In this document: piece by piece, positions 6,990 to 16,632 of the stretch
Position numbering within the stretch: the first letter of the stretch is position 1
Layout: every line of letters begins with the position of its first letter
DNA from: JABWAM01 sp964653025
GTDB taxonomy: Bacteria; Verrucomicrobiota; Verrucomicrobiia; JABWAM01
NCBI GenBank assembly: GCA_964653025.1
Contig: CAZZBZ010000025.1
Coordinates: 1 to 40,688, forward strand
DNA length: 40,688 bases
Reading direction: 5' to 3'
Notes under the pieces: generated by a model
What the model was told of the DNA's origin: nothing
The model's database searches: none
What the model saw: only the letters and a program-made list of their open reading frames with translations
Translations under genes and position numbers: made by a program

Positions 6990-8708
6990 ATGGAGCCCCG
7001 GTGCAAGGAAATCCGAATCGCGCTCGCCGCCTGCATCCTGCTGACGGCTTGGGCGGCGTCTGCCCCTGCGGCGCACCCCGAGGCGGCAAACACGCTCGTG
7101 GTCTACAACACGAAGGAGCCGCGGAGCGGCGAGATCGCACGCTACTATGCCGAAAAGCGGGGCGTCCCGGAGACCAACCTTTGCCCGATCGAGTGTTCCA
7201 CCCAGGAGGAGATCACCCGCGCAGAGTTCGACAACACCGTGCTCCGCCCCATCCGCGAATGGGCCCAGTCGCACGATCTCCTCAAAATCGGGGCGGTCCG
7301 TGTCGCCGGCCAGCCGCGCGAGGTGATCACGGCCACCGGAGGCCGCTTGAAGTATCTCGTTCTCTGCTACGGCGTGCCCGTGAAGATTGCCCACGACCCG
7401 AACCAGATTCTTCCATCCTCCCTCAAGGGCGTACGCGCCGAGTTCCAGATCAACGCGGCTTCGGTGGACAGCGAGCTGGCCCTGCTGCCACAGCCGCAGT
7501 CACCCATCACGGGGTTTGTTCCCAACCCGATCTATAAGAAACGCTGCACGGAGGTGCGGAACTGGAACCTCGGCATCGTGCTCGTGTCGAGGCTGGACGG
7601 CCCGACCCCCGCGCTGGCGATGGGCCTCGTGGACGGGGCGCTGGAGGGCGAACGGCTCGGGCTTTTCGGACGCGCCTTCCTCGACGCGCGGGGCATCCCG
7701 AACTCCAATCCCGGCTACAAGATTGGTGACGACTGGATCTACGGTGCCCGTCAGGCCGCGTTCGGCCAGGGCTGGGAGGTGGTCTTCGACGACCAGGAGG
7801 GAACCTTTGGGGACGAGGTGGACGCGACGAGTTGCGCCCTCTATGGCGGGTGGTACGCCCACGCGATTTGCGGGCCGTTTGCGGCCACCGCGTTTCACTT
7901 TCAAACCGGCGCAGTGGCCTACCATATCCACTCATGGAGCGCGGGGACGCTGCGCACGGCCAACTCCTACTGGACGGGGCCGCTCATCGCGCACGGGGCG
8001 GCGGCGACGATGGGGTGCGTCTACGAGCCCTATCTCCAGATGACGCCCAACGTGGACGTTCTCTTCGAAAAACTTTTTGAAGGGGCGTCGTGGGGGGAGG
8101 CCGCATGGTCTTCGCAGCAGTTTCTATCGTGGATGACCACGGTCGTGGGCGACCCTCTCTACCGCCCGTTCGCGGGGTCGAACGACGATCGCATCGCCGG
8201 GTTCGAGGCTCGTTTCGAGGCGCTGACCCCCCCTGAACGCGATGCCCTTGCGTGGGCCTACCGCCTGAAGTTTCGCCGTCAGTCCCTCGCCGGAAAGCAG
8301 AAGGAGGCGATCCAAGGATGCTTCGAGCAGGCCACGCGGCTCCAGGAGCGCGCCCTCTGGATCGGCTTGGCCAACCTCTACCTCGCGACCGGCGAACTGA
8401 AACGCGCCGCCGAGGCCGCCAAGGCGGCCGTGGCCGTGGGGATGGACAAGGATACCCGGATGGGAACCCTCTGGTTCGCCGCGCGTTCTTGCGCGCAGGC
8501 CCGACTTTGGGAGGACGCGCTGGAATTTTACCGCACCCTGGCGACCGACACACCGAAGCCGGTCGCCCTCCGTGCGATTTGCGAGGAGGCCTCAAAGGCC
8601 GCGCTCAACGCGAACCGCCCCAAGGATGCCGAGTTCTTCCGTAACCTGGTTCCGCCTCCGCCCGCAGCAACCAACGCCCCGCCGTCAAAGGCTGCAAACG
8701 GGAAGTAA
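6990..8708 (+). CDS. TIGR03790 family secreted protein with TPR-like C terminus
   Basis: About 572 residues from the ATG at 6990, which begins a signal peptide (IRIALAACILLTAWAASAPA, cleavage near residue 26). The start of the mature part, TLVVYNTKEPRSGEIARYYA then KRGVPETNLCPI, and the later LKYLVLCYGVPVKI match what I recall of TIGR03790, an uncharacterised family described as occurring in exosortase-carrying genomes. Residues about 400-550 form helical repeats resembling TPRs. There is no PEP-CTERM tail, so it may be periplasmic or a helper rather than a sorted substrate. Function unknown; the exosortase operon of this genome is 18 kb downstream. Confidence 0.78.
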   Translation: MEPRCKEIRIALAACILLTAWAASAPAAHPEAANTLVVYNTKEPRSGEIARYYAEKRGVPETNLCPIECSTQEEITRAEFDNTVLRPIREWAQSHDLLKIGAVRVAGQPREVITATGGRLKYLVLCYGVPVKIAHDPNQILPSSLKGVRAEFQINAASVDSELALLPQPQSPITGFVPNPIYKKRCTEVRNWNLGIVLVSRLDGPTPALAMGLVDGALEGERLGLFGRAFLDARGIPNSNPGYKIGDDWIYGARQAAFGQGWEVVFDDQEGTFGDEVDATSCALYGGWYAHAICGPFAATAFHFQTGAVAYHIHSWSAGTLRTANSYWTGPLIAHGAAATMGCVYEPYLQMTPNVDVLFEKLFEGASWGEAAWSSQQFLSWMTTVVGDPLYRPFAGSNDDRIAGFEARFEALTPPERDALAWAYRLKFRRQSLAGKQKEAIQGCFEQATRLQERALWIGLANLYLATGELKRAAEAAKAAVAVGMDKDTRMGTLWFAARSCAQARLWEDALEFYRTLATDTPKPVALRAICEEASKAALNANRPKDAEFFRNLVPPPPAATNAPPSKAANGK

Positions 8709-8742
8709 AGGATCCGCATCCAGGATGGGTACAAAGCCAGAT

Positions 8743-8784
8743 ACCTTGACCCACGCCCTTCGACCCTTGACTCTTTGTCCGTCC
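8743..8784. repeat. Degenerate heptanucleotide tract before tatD
   Basis: Six 7-base units (ACCTTGA, CCCACGC, CCTTCGA, CCCTTGA, CTCTTTG, TCCGTCC) end three bases before the TatD start codon, as in the permease case. The unit CCCTTGA recurs at 20593-20599. Confidence 0.7.
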
Positions 8785-8787
8785 GCC

Positions 8788-9579
8788 ATGCAACCGATCG
8801 CCGACACGCATGCCCACCTCGATTACGAGGTCTACGACGCGGACCGCGACGCCGTGGTGGAGCGCGCCCGCGCGGCCGGGGTGACGCGGATCCTCGCGAT
8901 CGGGATCGGGGAGAAATCCATCGCGAAGACCCTTGAGTTGGCGGAGAAGCACGAGGGGATTTTCGCAGTGGTCGGGGTGCACCCGAACGACCTTGCCGCC
9001 CTGCCGCCGGAGCGCTGGGAGATTCTTGAGCGGGCGGCCCGCCACCCGCGCGCCGTTGCCATCGGGGAGACGGGGCTCGATTACTATCGCCTGAAAAGCG
9101 CGGACCCCGTGGCCGAGAAACGCGCCCAAAGAGAAAGCTTCTTGCGCCAGTTGGACCTCGCGCGCCGCACCGACAAGCCGGTGGCGATCCACTGCCGCGA
9201 GGCGCTCGACGACACCCTCGCGGTGCTGCGAGAGTTCGGACGCTTCCGCACCGAGCCGGGGGTGATGCACTGCTTTGCCGGAACCCTCGCGCAAGCGGAG
9301 GAAGTCTTTGCGCTTGGCTATGCCATCTCCACGGGCGGCATCCTCACCTTCAAAAATGCGCCGGGGCTTCGCGATCTCGTGCGGGCCGTGCCGCGCGACC
9401 GCCTGATGCTGGAAACCGACTGCCCCTACCTCGCGCCGACGCCGCACCGTGGGCAGCGCAACGAGCCGTCCTATACCCGCCTCGTCGCGGAGAAACTCGC
9501 CGAGATCTGGGAGGAATCCCTCGAGGCCACCGTGGAACGCATCGCCGCGACCGTGAAACGGGTATTCGGAGTGAGTTAG
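8788..9579 (+). CDS. tatD: TatD family metal-dependent DNase
   Basis: A 263-residue protein of usual TatD length. Metal-site motifs are present: ADTHAHLDYEVYD at the N terminus, AIGETGLDYYR (Glu ligand), PVAIHCREA (His), VMHCFAGT (His) and LETDCPYLAPTPHRGQRNEP (Asp). TatD enzymes act as 3'-5' exonuclease or deoxyribonuclease in DNA repair and turnover. The ATG at 8788 is chosen because the motif starts six residues later; the open frame upstream is overlapped by the previous gene and is not coding. Followed after 86 bases by glutamyl-tRNA synthetase in the same direction. Confidence 0.92.
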   Translation: MQPIADTHAHLDYEVYDADRDAVVERARAAGVTRILAIGIGEKSIAKTLELAEKHEGIFAVVGVHPNDLAALPPERWEILERAARHPRAVAIGETGLDYYRLKSADPVAEKRAQRESFLRQLDLARRTDKPVAIHCREALDDTLAVLREFGRFRTEPGVMHCFAGTLAQAEEVFALGYAISTGGILTFKNAPGLRDLVRAVPRDRLMLETDCPYLAPTPHRGQRNEPSYTRLVAEKLAEIWEESLEATVERIAATVKRVFGVS

Positions 9580-9665
9580 ATTTGACGGGGCTTCGTGGGC
9601 AGCCCCCCGGACGTTGGTTTTCTTCCTTGAGCCCAGGGCCGCCAACCTCGACGCTCCCCTTCCCC

Positions 9666-10976
9666 ATGCCTCCCCGCGTCCGTTTCGCCCCGAGCCCGAC
9701 CGGCTGGTTGCACGTCGGCGGCGCCCGCACCGCCCTCTTCAACTGGCTCTATGCCCGCCACACCGGCGGGACCTTCGTCCTGCGCATCGAGGATACCGAC
9801 GAGGCGCGGAACACGGAAGAGGCGATGCGAGCGATCCTCTCGGGCCTGAAGTGGCTCGGGCTGAACTGGGACGAGGGCCCCGACAAGGAGGGCCCGCACG
9901 GCCCCTACTTCCAGAGCCAGCGCAAGGAGATCTACCGCCGCCACGTACAGCGCCTCCTCGACGAAAAGAAAGCGTACGAAGAGAACGGCGCCATCCGATT
10001 TCGGCTCCCGCGGAAGGTGGTCACCGTGCCTGACCTCGTCTGTGGAATGGTGCACATCGACCTCTCGGCGGAACCGGACCTCACCATCGTGCGCGCCGAC
10101 GGATCGTTCATCTTTCATCTCGTGAACGTGGTGGACGACCTTGAGATGAAGATCACCCACGTGATCCGTGGCGAGGACCACCTCTCGAACACGCCGAAGC
10201 ACCTCGCGCTTTACGAGGCGCTCGGGGCGACCCCGCCCACCTTCGCCCACATCCCGCTCATCCTGAACAAGGATGGCTCGAAGATGAGCAAGCGCGACGA
10301 CGGAGCCGCCCTCGGCGAGTACATGGCAAAGGGCTACGCGCCCGACGCCGTTCGCAACTACCTCTGTCTTCTCGGATGGTCGCCCAAGGAGAACCGCGAG
10401 TTGATGCCTCTCGATGAACTCGTCTCCCGCTTCGACCTCAAGCAGGTCAACCGCTCCAACGCCCGATTCGACCTCGACAAGTTGGAGTGGATGAACACGC
10501 GCACCATGATGGACATGCCGATCGAGCGCTTCTGTGAGCTGGCACTCCCTTTCCTTGGGGAGGAGGGAACGAAGGATCCCTCCATCGCGCGCCGCGCCCT
10601 CGCGGTGGTCAAGGATAAGACAAAACACATGGTCGACCTGCCCGGCCAGACGGTTTTCTTTTTTCGCGACGACTTTCCCGTCGAGCCCGAGTCTGTGGAG
10701 AAAGTCCTTCGTAAACCGGGAGCCGCGGACCGCCTCGCCGAACTGGGGGCGCGGCTGGAGAAGACGGCGGACTGGGCCGCCGCGCCCCTCGAAGCCGACC
10801 TCAAGGCGCTCGCCGCCGAGAAGGGGGTGAAGCCCGCCGAGTTCATTCACCCGTGCCGCGTTGCCGTGAGCGGACGTGCGATCGGCCCAAGTCTCTACCC
10901 GATGCTCGAAGTCCTCGGTCGCGAGCGCGTCCTTGCCCGCCTGGCGCGTGCGCATCAAATATCTTCCGCTGCGTGA
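9666..10976 (+). CDS. gltX: Glutamyl-tRNA synthetase
   Basis: A 436-residue class I synthetase charging tRNA-Glu. The HIGH-type signature is in RFAPSPTGWLHVGGARTAL at the N terminus, and the KMSKR loop in GSKMSKRDDGAAL around residue 203. LRIEDTDEARNTEEA is the glutamate-pocket segment. It is somewhat shorter than the common 465-490 residues; the difference is in the C-terminal anticodon-binding part. I see no zinc-binding cysteine set in the connective region. The start at 9666 places the HIGH block at residue 7 as usual. Only one gltX is visible in the window; whether it also charges tRNA-Gln cannot be judged. Confidence 0.93.
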   Translation: MPPRVRFAPSPTGWLHVGGARTALFNWLYARHTGGTFVLRIEDTDEARNTEEAMRAILSGLKWLGLNWDEGPDKEGPHGPYFQSQRKEIYRRHVQRLLDEKKAYEENGAIRFRLPRKVVTVPDLVCGMVHIDLSAEPDLTIVRADGSFIFHLVNVVDDLEMKITHVIRGEDHLSNTPKHLALYEALGATPPTFAHIPLILNKDGSKMSKRDDGAALGEYMAKGYAPDAVRNYLCLLGWSPKENRELMPLDELVSRFDLKQVNRSNARFDLDKLEWMNTRTMMDMPIERFCELALPFLGEEGTKDPSIARRALAVVKDKTKHMVDLPGQTVFFFRDDFPVEPESVEKVLRKPGAADRLAELGARLEKTADWAAAPLEADLKALAAEKGVKPAEFIHPCRVAVSGRAIGPSLYPMLEVLGRERVLARLARAHQISSAA

Positions 10977-11079
10977 GGTGCCGTTGCCGAATGCGAAAGC
11001 TTGCCGTTTTGTCCGCGTTGGGCGGACTCCGGACGGGATGGGAACGGCTTGATTTCCCGTATCGGACATCATCCAGATC

Positions 11080-12153
11080 ATGAAGCCCGAGATGAACCCG
11101 CACGCACGCGCCGAACTCCCCGACCTCTTCCGCTTTACCGACGGGGGACGCGTGCAGACGAGAGACGACTGGCTGCGGCGGCGGCAGGAGTTGCTCGGGC
11201 AGATCCTCGAACTCGAATACGGCCCGCTTCCCCCGAGGCCCACCGCAGTCCGCGGCGAGAAGCTCCACGACCACCCGGTGGCTCGTTTCGGCAACGCCCG
11301 CCACGCCCAGTACCGCCTCGTCGTCGAGGGGGAGTTCCCCGCCCGCTTTGTCCTCGACCTGATGATTCCCGTCGGGGACGGACCGTTTCCCGTAATCCTC
11401 AATGGTGACGGCTGCTGGAAATACGTGACCGACGAGATCACCGCGGAGGTCCTGCGGCGGGGGTACATCCTCGCGGTTTTCAACCGCTGCGAGATCGTTG
11501 GGGACCCGCCGTCGGCCCCCGTTCCCTTTGCCTCCCTGGCCATCTGGGCGTGGGGTTACCACCGCTGCATGGATTTTCTCCCGACCCATCCTCGCGTGGA
11601 TGGGGCGCGGATCGCAGCCGTCGGCCACTCGCGCGGGGGCAAGACGGCGCTCCTCGCCGGTGCCACCGACGAGCGGATCGCGCTCACCGCGCCCAACAAC
11701 TCTGGCTGCGGCGGGGCCGGCTGCTCTCGTTGGCTGGGAGAGAAGGCTGAGCGTTTTTCCGATATCCTCAAGCACCTCCCCGAGTGGTTCAGTCCACGGT
11801 TGCGGGAGTTCATCGGGTGCGAGGAGGAGATGCCGTTCGACCAGCACGCGGTGAAGGCGCTTGTCGCGCCGCGCGCCCTGCTCGTTACCGAGGCGCGCGG
11901 GGATCTCTGGGCGAACCCCGAGGGAACGTGGCAAACCCAGCGAGCGACCGCGGAGGTTTTTCGGTTCCTGGGCGCAAAGGAACAAATCGGGGCCTGGTAC
12001 CGGGAGGGTGCCCACGCGCACACGCAGGCCGATTGGGAAGCCCTGCTCGACTTCGCGGACTGGCGACTGCGCGGCCTCCCGCCCGCCCGCCGCTTCGACG
12101 CCTCCCCCTTCCCCGATCTTCCCCCCGCGCATTCGTGGTCCGCGCCGGCGTGA
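11080..12153 (+). CDS. CE15-like esterase (glucuronoyl esterase family)
   Basis: A 357-residue alpha/beta hydrolase. Diagnostic stretches: GHSRGGKTALLAGATDER at 182-199 (nucleophile Ser184, with Arg185 and Lys188), APNNSGCGGAGCSRW at 204-218, MPFDQHAVKALVAPRALLV at 251-269, DLWANPEGTW near 275, and GAHAH near 310 with the catalytic histidine. This set is characteristic of carbohydrate esterase family 15, which cleaves ester links between lignin and glucuronoxylan. No secretion signal is seen, so this copy may act on small esters inside the cell. It leads a rightward run with three sugar-type oxidoreductases, which fits uronate or plant-sugar catabolism. Acid residue not assigned with certainty. 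Confidence 0.82.
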   Translation: MKPEMNPHARAELPDLFRFTDGGRVQTRDDWLRRRQELLGQILELEYGPLPPRPTAVRGEKLHDHPVARFGNARHAQYRLVVEGEFPARFVLDLMIPVGDGPFPVILNGDGCWKYVTDEITAEVLRRGYILAVFNRCEIVGDPPSAPVPFASLAIWAWGYHRCMDFLPTHPRVDGARIAAVGHSRGGKTALLAGATDERIALTAPNNSGCGGAGCSRWLGEKAERFSDILKHLPEWFSPRLREFIGCEEEMPFDQHAVKALVAPRALLVTEARGDLWANPEGTWQTQRATAEVFRFLGAKEQIGAWYREGAHAHTQADWEALLDFADWRLRGLPPARRFDASPFPDLPPAHSWSAPA

Positions 12154-12302
12154 TGGCCTCTTACAAAACGCGATTCAACGACCTGGACTCACGTCTCATC
12201 GCCAGAGTTCCTTAAGCCATTGACGCTCGGAGATGACCCGCCAAGCCCTGCTTGCGGTCCTCCCGTGGTTTCTGGCAGGACATGCAGAGAGCCCTCCCCC
12301 TT

Positions 12303-13274
12303 ATGACCAAGCCCATCCTTTCTCCCCTCGTCACCCACGACCCCATCCGCCTCGCCATGCTCGGTCTCGTGGATGGCAACGGCCACCCGTGGTCCTGGAG
12401 CGCGATCTTCAACGGCTACGACCGAGAGGCGATGAAGGCATGCCCCTTCACCGGCATCCCGGCCTACCTGGACCCCCAGCCCCCCGAAGCCTTTGGCCTC
12501 GGCAATGCGCGGGTCACCCATCTCTGGACCGACGACCCCGCTGAGGCTCCGCGTATCGCGAAGGCGGCAAAGATCCCGAACGTCGTCGCCAAGCCCACCG
12601 ATGTGATCGGCCAAGTGGACGCCGTGATCGTCGCCACCGACAAGGGCCACGAGCACGTGGAACGCTGCCGCCCCTTCGTGGAGGCAGGCCTCCCCATCTT
12701 CGTGGACAAGCCGCTTGTGGACAACGAGGCCGATTTGAAGATCTTCCGCAAGTGGGTGAAGGGTGGCGCGAGGATCCTCTCCTCGAGCTGCATGCGCTAT
12801 GCGAAGGAGTTTGCCCCATGGCGCGCCTCGACGAAATCGCTGGGCGAGATGCGCTTCGCTACGATCACCACGCCGAAGTCCTGGGAGCGCTACGGGATCC
12901 ATGCCCTTGAGGCGATCTACCCGATCCTGGGCCCGGGCTTCCTCTCCGCGCGGAACACCGGTACCAAGGATCGCAACGTCGTCCACCTCAAACACCGCTC
13001 CGGTGCCGACGCGGTGGTCGTCGCGACCGCCGACATGTATGGCGGGCTCGGTCTCCTCCAACTCTGCGGGACAAAGTCCTCCGTGCAGGTCGCGTTCCAA
13101 GACTCCTTCTTTGCCTTCAAGTCGCAGCTCGCCGCGTTCACGGATTACCTGCGCACGGGCGCGCTTCCCTTCCCGTTCGAGGAGACCGTGGAGTTGATGA
13201 AGCTCGTCATCGCCGGCATCCGCAGCCGCGAGGAGGGCGGCCGCGAGGTCCCCCTCGATGAGATCCACGCATGA
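12303..13274 (+). CDS. Gfo/Idh/MocA family oxidoreductase
   Basis: About 323 residues from the ATG at 12303; an ATG at 12282 is also possible. The N-terminal part has an NAD-binding layout but begins unusually, PIRLAMLGLVDGNGHPWSW, instead of the plain GxGxxG. Then VDAVIVATDKGHEHVERCRP and GLPIFVDKPLVDN give the family's EKP-type lysine motif (here DKP). The C-terminal part carries GIHALEAIYPILG with the catalytic-region histidine. These enzymes oxidise or reduce sugars and polyols with NAD(P). It lies 149 bases after the CE15-like gene and 41 bases before the SDR, suggesting one pathway. Substrate unknown. Confidence 0.83.
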   Translation: MTKPILSPLVTHDPIRLAMLGLVDGNGHPWSWSAIFNGYDREAMKACPFTGIPAYLDPQPPEAFGLGNARVTHLWTDDPAEAPRIAKAAKIPNVVAKPTDVIGQVDAVIVATDKGHEHVERCRPFVEAGLPIFVDKPLVDNEADLKIFRKWVKGGARILSSSCMRYAKEFAPWRASTKSLGEMRFATITTPKSWERYGIHALEAIYPILGPGFLSARNTGTKDRNVVHLKHRSGADAVVVATADMYGGLGLLQLCGTKSSVQVAFQDSFFAFKSQLAAFTDYLRTGALPFPFEETVELMKLVIAGIRSREEGGREVPLDEIHA

Positions 13275-13315
13275 CCGGGGCCTCGCCAGTTACGGCTTCA
13301 TTTTGAGGCCACAAG

Positions 13316-14113
13316 ATGGATGATCGCGCCATGTCCATCCTCGATCGTTTCTCCCTCTCCGGAAAAGTAGCCCTTCTCACCGGCGGTGCCGGGCTCTATG
13401 GCCGACAACTCGTCTCCGCCCTCGCGGAAGCCGGGGCCGATACCTGGGTCGCCTCGCGCAACATTGAGACCTTGGAGAAGGTCGCCTCCGAACACCGCGC
13501 CCACGGCCTCAAGGTCCGCGCGCTCCAACTCGACCAGGCTGAGGAGCCTTCCGTGCTGCGCGTCCGCGATGAGATCCTCCGCCAGAGCGGTCGTGTGGAC
13601 ATCCTCGTGAACAACGCGGTCTCCCGTCCGATGAAAAAGGCCTACCAGGACGATGCCTCGACCTTCGCCGAAAGCATGCGGGTGAACGCCACGGGCCTCT
13701 TCATCCTCACCCGCGCGATCGGCGATGCGATGGCGGAGCGCGGCTCCGGCTCGATCGTCAACATCGGCTCAATCCAGGGCATGATCGCCCCGGACCCGAC
13801 CATCTACCGCGGGACGGACATGAGCGGATGGTACCCGGACTACTTTTTCCACAAGGGTGGGATGATCAACTTCACCCGTTTCATCGCCAGCTACTACGGG
13901 GGACGCGGGGTCCGCTGCAACTGCCTCAGCCCGGGCGGCTTCTTCAACCAGCAGCCCGAGCCCTTTGTGAAGCAGTACTCCGACCGCACTCTCCTCGGCC
14001 GCATGGCCAGCGACACCGACCTGCAGGGCTCGGTCGTCTTCCTCGCCTCTGACGCCTCCTCCTACATCACCGGGGCCAATCTTCCCGTGGATGGCGGGTA
14101 TACGGCAAAATGA
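13316..14113 (+). CDS. Short-chain dehydrogenase/reductase
   Basis: A 265-residue classical SDR; ATG at 13331 is an alternative start. TGGAGLYGRQL near residue 22 is the dinucleotide-binding motif, DILVNNAVSRP matches the NNAG block, IVNIGSIQGM supplies the catalytic serine, and YFFHKGGMINFTR the YxxxK pair. VDGGYTAK is the usual C-terminal end. An insertion between the serine and the tyrosine (APDPTIYRGTDMSGWYPD) is longer than in most SDRs. Likely reduces or oxidises a sugar acid such as an aldonate, given its neighbours, but that is inference. Confidence 0.9.
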   Translation: MDDRAMSILDRFSLSGKVALLTGGAGLYGRQLVSALAEAGADTWVASRNIETLEKVASEHRAHGLKVRALQLDQAEEPSVLRVRDEILRQSGRVDILVNNAVSRPMKKAYQDDASTFAESMRVNATGLFILTRAIGDAMAERGSGSIVNIGSIQGMIAPDPTIYRGTDMSGWYPDYFFHKGGMINFTRFIASYYGGRGVRCNCLSPGGFFNQQPEPFVKQYSDRTLLGRMASDTDLQGSVVFLASDASSYITGANLPVDGGYTAK

Positions 14114-14205
14114 AGGGGAAAGGGTCAAGCCCCGACAGCTTTCGGGTCAGAACGGACCGAGGGAGGGACGCAAGGTTCGGACAGTCCCCCTTCACCTGTG
14201 ACGAC

Positions 14206-14274
14206 GCGCCGATTCCGTGTGGCGGAATCGGCGCATCTCCCATCCGTGGGCATCCGTGTTTCATCCGTGGCTAC
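14206..14274. repeat. Half copy of the dispersed hairpin repeat upstream of the aldo/keto reductase
   Basis: A perfect 12-bp stem GCGCCGATTCCG (14206-14217) with loop TGTGG pairs with 14223-14234. It is followed by CATCCGTGGGCATCCGTG and TTTCATCCGTGGCT, which match the right arm of the element at 32359-32530. The left arm is not seen. The element ends about 11 bases before the ATG at 14286, so it forms most of that gene's leader. Confidence 0.85.
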
Positions 14275-14285
14275 TCTCCCTCTTC

Positions 14286-15230
14286 ATGACGTCTGAAACG
14301 TACAGCGCGCGTGCCAACGCACTTTCCCGCCTCGCACTGGGGACCGTCCAGTTCGGCCTTCCCTACGGGGTTGCCAACCGCTCTGGCCAGCCCCCCTACG
14401 AGGTCGCCCGCGACATTCTCGCCTGCGCGATCGAGGGAGGGGTCACCCTTCTCGATACCGCGGCGGGCTACGGGGAAAGCGAAGCCGTCCTCGGTCGCGC
14501 GCTCGCGGATCTCGGCTTTTCGGAAAAAGTGACCGTCGTCACCAAAATCGCCGCCCTCGCCCCCAACCTCGCTCCCGACCGCGCCGACGCTCTGGTCGAG
14601 GCGTCGGTGAGCAACTCCCTTCGCCAACTCCGCCTTGGATACCTCGACCTCTGCCTTTTCCACCGCGAGCAGGACTTCCGATACGCGGAGTCCCTCCTCA
14701 AGCTTCGCGAGCGCGGGCTTGTGCGGCGCATCGGCTGCTCGACAACAACTCCCACGGCAGCACGCACGATCGTGGCCTCCGGCCTTGCGAAGGCCGTGCA
14801 GTTTCCCGCGAGCATCCTCGATCGCCGCTTCCTTCTCTCCGGTTCGGAGGCCCACGCGCGCGGCATGACCGTCTTCGCGCGCAGCATTTATCTGCAGGGC
14901 CTCCTCTTCCTTGACGACGCAGCGACCCCAAAAGACCTCCTGGACATCACCCCGGTTCGCCGTCGCCTTATTGAACTGGCACGCGGAGCGGGGATGCCGC
15001 TTGCGGAACTCGCGCTCCGCTTCGCCCTCGGACGACAGGAGCTTGACTCGGTCCTCGTCGGCGTGGATTCGGTGGCCCAGATGCGCGAGAACCTTGCCCT
15101 CTTCACGAAGGGTCCGCTCCCCCTCGACCTTGCCCGCGAGGTGGATGCCGCGGTTCCTCCGCTCCCCGACGCGATCCTGGACCCATGGCGCTGGGCGAAG
15201 CGCATGCCCGACGCGAAGCCGAAAAACTGA
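14286..15230 (+). CDS. Aldo/keto reductase
   Basis: A 314-residue (alpha/beta)8-barrel reductase. The catalytic tetrad can be placed: Asp and Tyr in LLDTAAGYGESEAVLG, Lys in VTVVTKIAAL, and His in LDLCLFHRE. The opening LSRLALGTVQFGLPYGVAN is typical of the aldo/keto reductases related to sugar-epimerase-linked and polysaccharide loci. The C-terminal cofactor segment LDSVLVGVDSVAQMRENL is present. Last gene of the rightward carbohydrate run, 172 bases after the SDR; that gap is filled by repeat sequence. Faces enolase convergently. Confidence 0.88.
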   Translation: MTSETYSARANALSRLALGTVQFGLPYGVANRSGQPPYEVARDILACAIEGGVTLLDTAAGYGESEAVLGRALADLGFSEKVTVVTKIAALAPNLAPDRADALVEASVSNSLRQLRLGYLDLCLFHREQDFRYAESLLKLRERGLVRRIGCSTTTPTAARTIVASGLAKAVQFPASILDRRFLLSGSEAHARGMTVFARSIYLQGLLFLDDAATPKDLLDITPVRRRLIELARGAGMPLAELALRFALGRQELDSVLVGVDSVAQMRENLALFTKGPLPLDLAREVDAAVPPLPDAILDPWRWAKRMPDAKPKN

Positions 15231-15315
15231 ACCTTCCGTTGCTGGCTGTTGCGCAGCACAGAGCGACGGACGAGAAAGGGGACCGCTCCGCAGATCACGG
15301 AACGGGGCACCCGGG

Positions 15316-15332
15316 CCGGGGGTTCTCCCCGG
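15316..15332. terminator. GC-rich hairpin between convergent aldo/keto reductase and enolase genes
   Basis: CCGGGG, loop GTTCT, CCCCGG is a perfect 6-bp stem in the 123-base gap between two convergent genes. No T-run follows on either strand, so it is at best a weak candidate for a shared terminator. Confidence 0.3.
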
Positions 15333-15353
15333 AACGCGATCGTGCGTTACGGC

Positions 15354-16625
<1,272 letters not shown>

Positions 16626-16632
16626 AAAATGG

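Noticed and set aside
9576..11543. A 655-codon open frame on the minus strand
   Set aside because: Antisense to gltX and the CE15-like gene, both clearly real.
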